In this document: positions 8,532 through 16,467 of the stretch, one piece after another
Numbering within the stretch: the first letter of the stretch is position 1
How the letters are laid out: each line of letters starts with the position of its first letter
Source: Pedobacter sp. MC2016-15
Lineage (GTDB): Bacteria > Bacteroidota > Bacteroidia > Sphingobacteriales > Sphingobacteriaceae
Assembly: GCF_026239695.1 (NCBI RefSeq)
Contig: NZ_JAPIVS010000004.1
Span: forward strand, 124,001-188,000
Length of the DNA: 64,000 nucleotides
Reading direction: 5' to 3'
Made by a program: the position numbers and the translations under genes
Notes under the pieces: generated by a model
The model's input: only the letters and a program-made list of their open reading frames with translations
The model's database searches: none
Told to the model about the DNA's origin: nothing

Positions 8532-9338
8532 TTATTTAACGAAACCTGCAAAACGCTGATAAAATGCTGTAGGGCTTTTTTCGTTTTTAGGCTCAAACCT
8601 GCCTGCAATTATTGGCAGGTAAATTACCCTCCTGCGACTCTCTTCACCTGTCACGGCAGATTGCGCCACACGGTGCCAGAGCCTTCCGTCATGAATAGTC
8701 AGGTCGCCCGCATCAGGGACAATCGCAATTTCCTCGCGGTCCGCCTTATTGTCAAGAAAATACCTCTTCCTGAATAACATGTTGTATAAACTTTGTTTAT
8801 GCGTTCCCGGTAATACCCTCAGTCCGCCGTTCTCTGGTTTTACATTACTCAGGTGGGTGCCCACATTCAGCATCGGATTCAGCTTCGTTCCCTGAAAGAT
8901 ATCGCGCAGGCCGTCAGTATGCCAGCCCATTTGTGTAAACTTGCTGTCAACACCATTTACATAATGGTTCAGCACCATGCCGTCTTTTTCTTCGGTGCCA
9001 AGTCTTGCTCCCGGACCGATCAGATCCAGCAGGATTTCAAAGCGCGGGTCATGCGTTAGTCCTTCAAACAAGGGGTGGTGCTGATTGATAAAAGCAAAAC
9101 GCTGTACGATCGGCGAGCCGTCCAGGTCCTTACCATATTTGACAGGTATCCCGTTCACTTTAACTTTTTGCTCGTCGATCCATTGCTGCTGAACCTGTTC
9201 GGAAGCCTCAATGATATCAGCTACAGTTTCCTTTTTGATGAAATTTTTGAAATGGATAAATCCATTTTTGTTAAAAAACTCTTTCTGCTCTGCAGTGATT
9301 TCGCTGCCCAGGGTAAATTTTATAGATAAGTTGTCCAT
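8532..9338 (-). CDS. Phytanoyl-CoA dioxygenase (PhyH) family protein
   Basis: The product has 268 residues and belongs to the Fe(II)/2-oxoglutarate-dependent PhyH-like dioxygenases. The metal-binding HxD is in WHTDG (near residue 140) and the distal histidine in HDGRLWHR (near 221); the arginine in the RRR stretch that follows can bind 2-oxoglutarate. The substrate is unknown. The 5' leader is unusual: a promoter at 9557-9586, a 19-bp palindrome over the expected transcription start, and a 28-codon reading frame ending in five cysteines and a histidine. This arrangement suggests control by cysteine or sulfur status, so an organosulfur substrate is possible, but that is inference. Confidence 0.85.
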   Translation of the reverse strand: MDNLSIKFTLGSEITAEQKEFFNKNGFIHFKNFIKKETVADIIEASEQVQQQWIDEQKVKVNGIPVKYGKDLDGSPIVQRFAFINQHHPLFEGLTHDPRFEILLDLIGPGARLGTEEKDGMVLNHYVNGVDSKFTQMGWHTDGLRDIFQGTKLNPMLNVGTHLSNVKPENGGLRVLPGTHKQSLYNMLFRKRYFLDNKADREEIAIVPDAGDLTIHDGRLWHRVAQSAVTGEESRRRVIYLPIIAGRFEPKNEKSPTAFYQRFAGFVK

Positions 9339-9436
9339 GACTGTAATTTTTAAATACGAATGAATAGAATAAGAATGCTCTAAGCCTGCAAAAGGGGCCT
9401 GGAGGATGTAGGATTAATCAATAAGGGGAATAGAGA

Positions 9437-9523
9437 TTAATGGCAACAACAGCAACAAACAGCCTTTTGGGTAAAGGACATTCGCATGGGACATGCGCTG
9501 AAGATATGTTTGTGATTTGCCAT
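9437..9523 (-). CDS. Cysteine-run leader peptide (28 aa) upstream of the PhyH gene
   Basis: ATG at 9523 opens 28 codons that end in KAVCCCCCH and TAA (9437-9439). Cys11 is a sixth cysteine. The frame lies wholly inside the mRNA leader, between the promoter at 9557-9586 and the PhyH start at 9338, leaving 98 nt after its stop. A run of codons for one amino acid in a tiny frame upstream of a gene is the mark of translational attenuation; poly-cysteine leaders are known in mycobacteria. A 7-bp stem, ATTAATC with GATTAAT, begins at the stop codon. The peptide itself is probably not functional. Expression and attenuation are inferred. Confidence 0.65.
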   Translation of the reverse strand: MANHKHIFSACPMRMSFTQKAVCCCCCH

Positions 9524-9533
9524 TTAAAATAAA

Positions 9534-9552
9534 GTCTACTTAATTAGTAGAC
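9534..9552. promoter_or_regulatory. 19-bp perfect palindrome (operator candidate)
   Basis: GTCTACT-TAATT-AGTAGAC is a perfect inverted repeat (7-bp arms, 5-bp centre). It starts 5 bp downstream of the -7 box at 9557-9564, so it covers the expected transcription start, the usual place for a repressor. The regulator is not identifiable from the window. Confidence 0.7.
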
Positions 9553-9556
9553 AATA

Positions 9557-9586
9557 CAAATGTAGCAAAATATTTAGCCAAACAAA
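9557..9586 (-). promoter_or_regulatory. Bacteroidota-type promoter of the PhyH transcript
   Basis: On the minus strand a TTTG at 9583-9586 (-33) is followed after 18 bp by TACATTTG at 9557-9564, an exact match to the -7 consensus TAnnTTTG. It places the start near 9550, ahead of the leader peptide. Confidence 0.75.
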
Positions 9587-9599
9587 TTTTTTTTAAAAA

Positions 9600-10376
9600 T
9601 TATTTTTTATATAAGCCGGCGCCAACCCGCTCAACCACAGCCTTTGGCATATGTCTTGCAAAAAATGAGGAAACCTTGTTTGTGAAGCCCGGGATAATCT
9701 CGGCCTTTTTGCTGAACATGCCTTTGAGTCCGGCCTGTGCCACAGCCTCTGGTGTCATATTAAATTTTTCTGCAAGATCTGCAAAGACATCCAATCCGGC
9801 GCGACTCGCAAATGCGGTATCTGTCGGACCCGGAGAGAGGCAGCTTACACTTACTGATGAATCTCTCAGCTCATACCTGATCGCCCTGCTAAAGTTTAGC
9901 ACAAATGTTTTTGTAGCCGCATAGATGGACAGGGTAGGGAGCGCCTGATAGGCGGCCGTACTGGCCACATTCAGGATATAGGATTGTTTCTGCTGTTTGA
10001 GCAGAGGCAGGAGGTGGTGACTCAGCTCAATTACCGTGCTGACATTCAGGTGCAGCATATTCATCTGCTCAGCAAGAGGCAGATCGGCAAAGGGACCCCA
10101 AAGTCCAAAGCCTGCATTGTTGACCAGGATCGTTAAAGCTGAAGTTTTGGACGAGCACCATTTGGAAACCATTTCGCTGGCAACAGGATCTGAGAGATCG
10201 ATAGCCAGATAGGATACTTCAATCGGGTATTCCTTTTGAATTTGGGAAGAAAGCTCTTCCAGTGCGGATGCTGATCTCGCTACCACTAACAGGTTATAAC
10301 CAGCTTTTGCAAGCAGCAGGGCAATGGATTTTCCTATGCCTTTGCTGGCACCGGTGATGAGCGCATATTCAGTCAT
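9600..10376 (-). CDS. Short-chain dehydrogenase/reductase
   Basis: The product has 258 residues, a classical SDR. The NAD(P) motif TGASKGIG is at residues 8-15, NNAG near residue 88, and the catalytic YxxxK in IYAATK near residue 153, with the serine of NVAST before it. The basic residue after the second beta strand (ARSAS) suggests NADPH. The substrate cannot be read from the sequence; similar proteins are often annotated as DltE- or YqjQ-like reductases. It is transcribed with ychF upstream on the same strand, but a terminator separates the two. Confidence 0.88.
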   Translation of the reverse strand: MTEYALITGASKGIGKSIALLLAKAGYNLLVVARSASALEELSSQIQKEYPIEVSYLAIDLSDPVASEMVSKWCSSKTSALTILVNNAGFGLWGPFADLPLAEQMNMLHLNVSTVIELSHHLLPLLKQQKQSYILNVASTAAYQALPTLSIYAATKTFVLNFSRAIRYELRDSSVSVSCLSPGPTDTAFASRAGLDVFADLAEKFNMTPEAVAQAGLKGMFSKKAEIIPGFTNKVSSFFARHMPKAVVERVGAGLYKK

Positions 10377-10390
10377 GTCCAGTAAAATTT

Positions 10391-10425
10391 AAACCCGCTT
10401 TCGCCATGATGGCAGAAGCGGGTTT
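10391..10425 (-). terminator. Terminator after ychF
   Basis: A 10-bp perfect stem (AAACCCGCTT at 10391-10400 with 10416-10425) closes a 15-nt loop. It lies 7 nt downstream of the ychF stop on the minus strand and is followed there by a T-rich stretch. Confidence 0.75.
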
Positions 10426-10432
10426 GCTCGTA

Positions 10433-11527
10433 TTAAACGTTAAAACGGAAGTGCATGATGTCGCCATCTTCCACTACGTATGTTTTTCCTTCTACACCCA
10501 GTTTTCCGGCATCTTTACATGCGTTCTCTGAACCTAAAGTCACGAAGTCTGCATATTTGATTACCTCAGCACGGATAAAACCTTTTTCGAAGTCGGTATG
10601 GATCACACCGGCAGCCTGTGGTGCCGTAAAACCTTTGGTAATTGTCCATGCACGAACTTCCTGCACACCTGCAGTAAAGTAAGTATATAAGTCAAGAAGG
10701 CGGTAGGCTGCTACAATCAGTTTATTCACACCAGACTCTTCAAGTCCAAGGTCAGACAAAAACTCCTGACGCTCTTCATAGCTTTCCAGTTCAGCAATTT
10801 CTGATTCTATTTTTGCAGAAATAATCAGTACCTCGGCATTTTCGTCCTTAACGGCTTCTTTCACACGGTCAACATATGCATTTCCGTTGATGACAGAATT
10901 CTCATCTACATTACATACATACATCACAGGTTTCTGAGTAAGTAAACCCAGGCCTTCAATAAACTCAAAATCATCTTTTTCAAGAGGAGCAGAGCGTACG
11001 GATTTGCCACTTTCCAAATGTGGTTTCAGCACACTCAGAACATCGAAGGTACGTTTTGCTTCTTTATCAGTTTTAGCCATTTTCTCCACCTTCTGGATAC
11101 GTTTTTCCACCGTGTCGAGATCTTTAAGCTGTAGTTCTGTATCGATAATTTCTTTGTCGCGGATAGGATCAACTGAACCATCTACGTGGATCACATTGCC
11201 ATCATCAAAACAACGTAAAACATGTATGATCGCATTGGTAGCCCTGATATTTCCTAAAAACTGGTTTCCAAGTCCTTCACCTTTAGATGCACCTTTCACT
11301 AATCCGGCGATATCCACAATCTCAATTGTATTGGGAACCACACGGTTTGGTTTTACCAGTTCTGCCAGTTTAGTAAGCCTTTCATCAGGTACAGTAATGA
11401 CACCGATGTTAGGTTCAATAGTACAGAAAGGAAAGTTCGCAGCCTGAGCTTTTGCGTTTGATAAACAGTTAAATAGGGTAGATTTTCCAACATTTGGTAA
11501 ACCAACTATACCACATTGTAATGCCAT
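10433..11527 (-). CDS. ychF: Ribosome-binding ATPase YchF
   Basis: The product has 364 residues, the usual YchF/OLA1 length. The P loop GLPNVGKST is at residues 8-16. The domain prefers ATP over GTP because the G4 motif is altered. A coiled-coil insertion (about 130-200) and a C-terminal TGS domain (about 278-362, ending GDIMHFRFNV) complete the family pattern. It binds ribosomes and takes part in stress responses. The start is fixed by MALQCGIVGLPNVGKST. Confidence 0.97.
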   Translation of the reverse strand: MALQCGIVGLPNVGKSTLFNCLSNAKAQAANFPFCTIEPNIGVITVPDERLTKLAELVKPNRVVPNTIEIVDIAGLVKGASKGEGLGNQFLGNIRATNAIIHVLRCFDDGNVIHVDGSVDPIRDKEIIDTELQLKDLDTVEKRIQKVEKMAKTDKEAKRTFDVLSVLKPHLESGKSVRSAPLEKDDFEFIEGLGLLTQKPVMYVCNVDENSVINGNAYVDRVKEAVKDENAEVLIISAKIESEIAELESYEERQEFLSDLGLEESGVNKLIVAAYRLLDLYTYFTAGVQEVRAWTITKGFTAPQAAGVIHTDFEKGFIRAEVIKYADFVTLGSENACKDAGKLGVEGKTYVVEDGDIMHFRFNV

Positions 11528-11552
11528 GAATGATTTTTTTCTTGATTTGCCG

Positions 11553-11560
11553 CAAAGGTA
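11553..11560 (-). promoter_or_regulatory. -7 promoter box of ychF
   Basis: On the minus strand TACCTTTG matches the Bacteroidota -7 consensus and lies 26 bp upstream of the ychF start codon. No matching -33 TTTG is seen at the usual spacing. Confidence 0.55.
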
Positions 11561-11657
11561 TCAATTTTTTTAAATGCCTGAGCCAAGAAACTTGCGGCAC
11601 ACCCAAATATTCATTATGTTTAACAAATTAATATACGTTATAATCTATCTCAACATT

Positions 11658-12143
11658 ATGGACAACTTTGAAGAAATAGATCCGGTTTCCCCTCATGAAG
11701 ATGAAGTAGAAGCATTATGGATTTCAGAGGATGTACGCAGTTATCTGTATGAAACTGCAAAATGGGCAAAATTTTTGTCTATCGTAGGATTTGTATTCGC
11801 CGGTATGACGGCCATCGGAGCATTTAGCGCCGGCGCAGTGCTGGATAGTGTATCTGCCGTAAGCCCCAACAGCCCACTCATGAAAATTGGTGCCGCCGGA
11901 CTCACCATCATGTACCTGATGATTGCGGTATTCATTTTCTATCCCAGCTATCTGTTGAATAAGTTCTCATCCGCTACCAATCAGGCCGTTTTATATGCAG
12001 ATCAGCCAAGTTTGTCGGTCGCCATGGGGAAGATGAAATCATATTTTAAATTCTATGGCATCATCACCATTATTGTCATCGCATTTTATGCCTTTATGAT
12101 TCTTGCTGTCGCTATCGGCGGTATTGCACTGGCATCACGTTAA
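11658..12143 (+). CDS. DUF5362-like membrane protein
   Basis: The product has 161 residues if translation starts at MDNFEEIDP (11658). An upstream in-frame ATG at 11574 would add 28 residues, but they look like leader sequence and include the expected promoter area. Three to four hydrophobic segments lie at about 33-60, 75-100 and 130-158, with a short acidic N-terminus. It resembles Bacteroidota DUF5362 proteins of unknown function. It is divergent from ychF. Confidence 0.75.
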   Translation: MDNFEEIDPVSPHEDEVEALWISEDVRSYLYETAKWAKFLSIVGFVFAGMTAIGAFSAGAVLDSVSAVSPNSPLMKIGAAGLTIMYLMIAVFIFYPSYLLNKFSSATNQAVLYADQPSLSVAMGKMKSYFKFYGIITIIVIAFYAFMILAVAIGGIALASR

Positions 12144-12148
12144 TAAAG

Positions 12149-12188
12149 ATAGAAAGTCCCGCCGTTAATAGTGGGCAGGGCTTTCTAT
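12149..12188. terminator. Bidirectional terminator between converging genes
   Basis: ATAGAAAG (12149-12156) pairs with CTTTCTAT (12181-12188), and inner GC-rich parts (tCCCgCC with GGgcaGGG) can pair further. It serves the DUF5362-like gene and overlaps the 3' end of the SRPBCC gene. Confidence 0.65.
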
Positions 12189-12857
12189 TTCATGTTTAAA
12201 GGTCTTTATTTCTTTGCTGAGCAGCTGTTCAAACACAGGGTTGAACAATCTTGCCAGGCCTATTCCAACTCCTCCGATCGGCGGATGATAGGAAAGCACA
12301 ATCTTAAGGATAGTACCCGTTCCGTCTGGCGTTGCATCAAACTCCACTTTACCTACATGCTGCAGTACTGAACCCGCTGCAGATCTCCAGCCGATCAGGT
12401 GACCAGCTTCTTCCTTTATAATTTCTGCAGTCCAGTTTAAGGGAAGCAGATGACCGAGCACCTTGCTTTTCCAGTGCGATAACTTTTCGCTCTGCACCTT
12501 TACATCGAGCAGTTGGTTGATGCTGCCCGGAAGATTATTGATGTTTTTCCAATGGGCATATACATCGGCAACAGGGCGGTCGATCACAAACTCCCCGCGG
12601 ATGTTCACCGCCTGCGGTTTTGTACTATCGATATCGAGCTGCTCATAAAGTAAGCAACGCCCGGTAAAACCTCTGTAAGTAAGGTATGCACCATACAGTA
12701 GTTTTGGTTTGAAAGGGTTTCTCAACCCTTTACTGATCAGGATTGCTCCGGCAAACACAGAAACAAACCTTTCCGTTAATCCAACATTTTCATGCTGCTG
12801 TTTTTCTATCGAGAAATTACCTGAGCGTAATTTCAGATGTGAATGATGTGTCTCCAT
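12165..12857 (-). CDS. Membrane-anchored SRPBCC (START-like) domain protein
   Basis: The product has 230 residues. Residues about 20-75 resemble the YgaP/DUF2892 membrane segment (NVGLTERFVSVFAGAILISKGL). Residues about 85-225 form a SRPBCC / polyketide-cyclase-like ligand-binding fold (VIDRPVADVYAHWKNINNLP, and GTILKIVLSYHPPIGGVGIGLA). This fused architecture is common in bacteria and its ligand is unknown. The gene lies 2 nt downstream of a small acidic protein gene on the same strand, with which it is probably co-transcribed. Confidence 0.85.
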   Translation of the reverse strand: METHHSHLKLRSGNFSIEKQQHENVGLTERFVSVFAGAILISKGLRNPFKPKLLYGAYLTYRGFTGRCLLYEQLDIDSTKPQAVNIRGEFVIDRPVADVYAHWKNINNLPGSINQLLDVKVQSEKLSHWKSKVLGHLLPLNWTAEIIKEEAGHLIGWRSAAGSVLQHVGKVEFDATPDGTGTILKIVLSYHPPIGGVGIGLARLFNPVFEQLLSKEIKTFKHEIESPAHY

Positions 12858-12859
12858 GT

Positions 12860-13105
12860 TTATTGTTTTTGTTCAATAGCCTCACCAATTGCAGCAACCT
12901 CCTCATCGCTGAGGTCTCCCCAGAGTTGTTCCCATTTATGGTCTTCATCCTGCCTGATCTGCGTGATCTCCTCGTCGCCGGATTTGCATTTGTAATACTC
13001 TACACCATCACTGGTTTCATCAGGTTTAACTGTGATTGTCTTGCTTTGTCCGCCCAGGCTGATAACGATGTCAAACTCCGGGTTATGTAATTCTAGATCT
13101 GCCAT
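12860..13105 (-). CDS. Small acidic protein of unknown function
   Basis: The product has 81 residues and is strongly acidic, with no signal peptide or membrane segment. It contains a short beta-rich N-terminal half (FDIVISLGGQSKTITVKPDE) and an acidic C-terminal helix (DLSDEEVAAIGEAIEQ). I do not recognise the family. It abuts the SRPBCC gene and is likely the first gene of that pair. Confidence 0.65.
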   Translation of the reverse strand: MADLELHNPEFDIVISLGGQSKTITVKPDETSDGVEYYKCKSGDEEITQIRQDEDHKWEQLWGDLSDEEVAAIGEAIEQKQ

Positions 13106-13206
13106 AATATTGGTTTTATATTTAGGTAACAGATTTAAAGTAGGAGTGTTTCGGCTGATTTCTTTTTAATGATCAGACCATCTGTTTTCGCCCCGGGAAG
13201 CTATCA

Positions 13207-13243
13207 AAATAAAAAGGGGCCTGCTTTCGCAGAACCCCTCTTT
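13207..13243 (-). terminator. Terminator after the RND permease gene
   Basis: GGGG and CTGC (13216-13224) pair with GCAG and CCCC (13229-13238). On the minus strand the hairpin is followed by a T-rich run (complement of 13207-13215). It ends the efflux operon 60 nt after the last stop codon. Confidence 0.8.
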
Positions 13244-13302
13244 AGTGTTTGTCGCGGATCATTCAGAACCTGCCAATCCTTCCTGATCCTGCAAACACAA
13301 CC

Positions 13303-16300
13303 CTAACCAACGTCTCTTGTATTTACGATATGTTCAACTTTCTTGCGGTATGCCCAGTAAAATACGATAGGGTATACAAAAAGACTGAACAGCGTATTCG
13401 TTATCAAGCCTCCAATAACTACGATAGCCAATGGTTTAGAGGCCTCAGATCCTATTCCTGTGGATAATGCCGCGGGCATCAAACCAATAGCCGCCATCAT
13501 GGCCGTCATGATCACCGGACGCAGGCGCGTAGCGATACCATCTTTCAGCGCATCTGCGAACGTCCATGTAGGATGATATTTCAGCTCTGCGATATTCGTT
13601 TTAAACCTTGTTAACAAGATCACCCCGTTCTGCACACAGATTCCGAACAGCGCTATAAAGCCGATACCGGCAGAAATGTTAAAGTTAACTCCTGATGCCA
13701 GGAGGGCTAAAATCCCACCCACCATGGCAAAAGGTACATTGTTGAGTACCAGAAGGGAATCTTTGATGTTTCCAAACAGTACAAACAGGATAAAGAAGAT
13801 CAGCAATAAACTGATCGGCACTGCCTGTGATAATCTTGCAGTAGCCCTTTGCTGGTTCTCAAAATCACCTGCCCACTGCAGGCGATATTCCTTTGGAAGT
13901 TTGATGGCCGCATTTACTTTTGCCTGTGCTTCGGCAATGGTACTTCCCATATCCCTTCCCCTGATAGAGAATTTAATCGCACCGTAACGCTCATGTTTGT
14001 CGCGGTAAATAATACTTGGGCCCGTTACTTTTTTGATTGTCGAGATCTCACTCAAAGGTATTTTAGCACCTGATAAACTCTGAATGCGCAGGTTGCCGAT
14101 CGATTCTTCATTTTGTCTGAACGAATCCGGATATCTGATCCTCAGGTCGAACTTGCGTTCCCCTTCAAAGATCTGAGTTGCGGCTTTCCCGCCGATAGCC
14201 ATTTCGATCACCGCATTCGCGTCTTCAGTAGTGACGCCATATAATGCCATTTTTGTCTGGTCGAGATTGATCTGCAGCTCCGGCTGCCCAAGATTTCTCA
14301 GTATCCCCAGGTCTTCGATACCAGGCACGGTTTTAAGGATAGCCTCGATCTTCTCCTCTTCATTCTCGATGTAATTATAATCGTTGCCAAACATCTTCAC
14401 CACAATGGAACCTTTAACTCCTGATACCGCTTCTTCCACATTATCCGAGATCGGCTGCGAGAAGTTAAGCGCAATACCGGGATAACCTTTCAGTCTTTCC
14501 TGCATACGCTCTACCAGCTGCTCTTTGGTTTCATGGCGTTTCCATTCGTCTTTTGGGTAAATGTCTACCAGGAACTCCATATTGTAAAAGCCTGTTGCAT
14601 CTGTACCATCATTTGGCCTGCCTGTTTGTGAGACCACCTGTTTTACTTCATCGAAATGAAGGAAGATCTTACGGATCTCATTGGATAGCTTTTTGGTTTC
14701 ATCCAGCGAGATGCTCAATGGGGCACTTGCCCTGACATATATGGAGCCCTCATCGAGGGTTGGCAAAAACTCTGTACCGAGAAATTTGAAGCTGAACATA
14801 CCAGCAACTAATATGATCATCGATACAGGGAATACCAGCTTGCGGGCTTTAAATGCAGCATTGTAAATCCTGAGTGTTCCATTATGTATGGCCTTCAGGA
14901 AAAAGTTATGTTTCTCCTTTACATTCTTTTTCAGCAGTACACTGGCCAGGGCTGGTACCAGGGTAAAGGTTAGAATCAACGCTCCCAGCAGGGCAAAACT
15001 CAAGGTCCATGCCAGGGGCGAGAACATCTTACCTTCCACTTTTTCAAAGGTAAAGATCGGCAGCAGGCCGGTCACGATGATCAGCTTCGCGAAAAAGATC
15101 CCTTTACCATTCTCCAGACAAGCCCTTTTGATAATCCCCAGTTTGCTGAGCTTATTGAACTTCTCCATGCCCCCTTTTTCCGCACGGTGGTCGAGGGCGA
15201 CAAATATACCCTCAACCATCACGACGGCACCGTCTATGATAATCCCGAAGTCTATAGCCCCCATCGATAACAAGTTTGCAGACATGCCTTTCAGCTTCAG
15301 ACAGATGAAAGCAAAAAGCAGGGCCAAGGGAATGATGATGGATACAATCAGTGTTGTCCGCCAGTCTGCCATGAAAAGGAATACAATAACAGTTACGAAG
15401 ATTATTCCTTCCATCATGTTGTGCATCACTGTGTGGATCGCATAATCGACCAGGTTTTCACGGTCATAGAAAGTATTGATCTTTACATCCGAAGGAAGGA
15501 TGTTTTCATTGATATCAGTAATTTTTTCTTTGAGGCGTTTCAGCACCTCACTAGGGTTTTCGCCCTTGCGCATCACAACGATACCCTCTACCACATCGGG
15601 ATCATTGTCCCTGCCCACCTGTCCGAGACGAGGCAATGCACTTTCAGTAACCTCAGCGATAGTTTTTACATATACAGGAGTACCATTGATATTATCAACA
15701 ATCACATTTTTGATCTCGTCGATGTTATTAAGTACACCTATACCACGTACCACATAGGCCTGACCAGCCTGCGTGATCACATCCCCACCTACATTGATAT
15801 TGCTTTTGGATACGGCATCAAAAAGTTCTTTGGCAGTAACCCCATACTGGATAGATTTCTGCGGATCTACGGTGATCTGATATGTTTTCACCTCTCCGCC
15901 AAAGCTCACCACATCAGCTACACCCGGTACAGCAAGAATCTCTCTTTCTACCACCCAGTCCTGCAGCGTCTTCAGTTCTCTGACAGATTTTTTGTCGCTC
16001 TTCAGCGTGTAACGGAAGATTTCTCCGGTAGGTCCCGATGAGGGCTGTATGCCCGGGGAAACCCCTGCAGGAAGATCTGCATCGTCCATGTGGTTGTTCA
16101 CCTGCACACGTGCAAATGCATAATCCACATCATCTTCGAAGGTGATCTTCACAATGGAGAGCCCAAATAAAGAAGAAGACCTGATACTTGTCTTTTTCTC
16201 TGTAGGGTTCATGGCAATTTCGAGCGGGCGCGTTACGAACTTTTCTACTTCTTCCGCACTTCTGCCCGGCCATTGGGTAATGATGGTAATATTGGTGTTG

Positions 16301-16437
16301 GTGACATCAGGGAATGCCTCTATGGTAGTGCTCCTGAAGCTGAGATAGCCTGCAACGATCATCACGAGCGTGGCAAAAAATATGAAGTACTTATTTTTTA
16401 AGCTAAAACCTATGATCGATTTAATGAATTTGTTCAT
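13303..16437 (-). CDS. CusA/CzcA-type heavy-metal RND efflux permease
   Basis: The product has 1044 residues, the normal size for a 12-helix HME-RND pump of the inner membrane. The proton-relay signature DFGIIIDGAVVMVE in TM4 carries the two aspartates and the glutamate of CzcA/CusA. The N-terminus FRSTTIEAFPDVTNTNI and the porter domain motifs are typical. It exports Cu(I)/Ag(I) or Zn/Co/Cd from periplasm or cytosol through an adaptor and a TolC-type channel; the metal cannot be told from sequence reading. It is the last gene of the tripartite operon, 30 nt after the adaptor gene. Confidence 0.95.
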   Translation of the reverse strand: MNKFIKSIIGFSLKNKYFIFFATLVMIVAGYLSFRSTTIEAFPDVTNTNITIITQWPGRSAEEVEKFVTRPLEIAMNPTEKKTSIRSSSLFGLSIVKITFEDDVDYAFARVQVNNHMDDADLPAGVSPGIQPSSGPTGEIFRYTLKSDKKSVRELKTLQDWVVEREILAVPGVADVVSFGGEVKTYQITVDPQKSIQYGVTAKELFDAVSKSNINVGGDVITQAGQAYVVRGIGVLNNIDEIKNVIVDNINGTPVYVKTIAEVTESALPRLGQVGRDNDPDVVEGIVVMRKGENPSEVLKRLKEKITDINENILPSDVKINTFYDRENLVDYAIHTVMHNMMEGIIFVTVIVFLFMADWRTTLIVSIIIPLALLFAFICLKLKGMSANLLSMGAIDFGIIIDGAVVMVEGIFVALDHRAEKGGMEKFNKLSKLGIIKRACLENGKGIFFAKLIIVTGLLPIFTFEKVEGKMFSPLAWTLSFALLGALILTFTLVPALASVLLKKNVKEKHNFFLKAIHNGTLRIYNAAFKARKLVFPVSMIILVAGMFSFKFLGTEFLPTLDEGSIYVRASAPLSISLDETKKLSNEIRKIFLHFDEVKQVVSQTGRPNDGTDATGFYNMEFLVDIYPKDEWKRHETKEQLVERMQERLKGYPGIALNFSQPISDNVEEAVSGVKGSIVVKMFGNDYNYIENEEEKIEAILKTVPGIEDLGILRNLGQPELQINLDQTKMALYGVTTEDANAVIEMAIGGKAATQIFEGERKFDLRIRYPDSFRQNEESIGNLRIQSLSGAKIPLSEISTIKKVTGPSIIYRDKHERYGAIKFSIRGRDMGSTIAEAQAKVNAAIKLPKEYRLQWAGDFENQQRATARLSQAVPISLLLIFFILFVLFGNIKDSLLVLNNVPFAMVGGILALLASGVNFNISAGIGFIALFGICVQNGVILLTRFKTNIAELKYHPTWTFADALKDGIATRLRPVIMTAMMAAIGLMPAALSTGIGSEASKPLAIVVIGGLITNTLFSLFVYPIVFYWAYRKKVEHIVNTRDVG

Positions 16438-16467
16438 TACAATGAGTTTAAACTGGCGTACTGAAAA

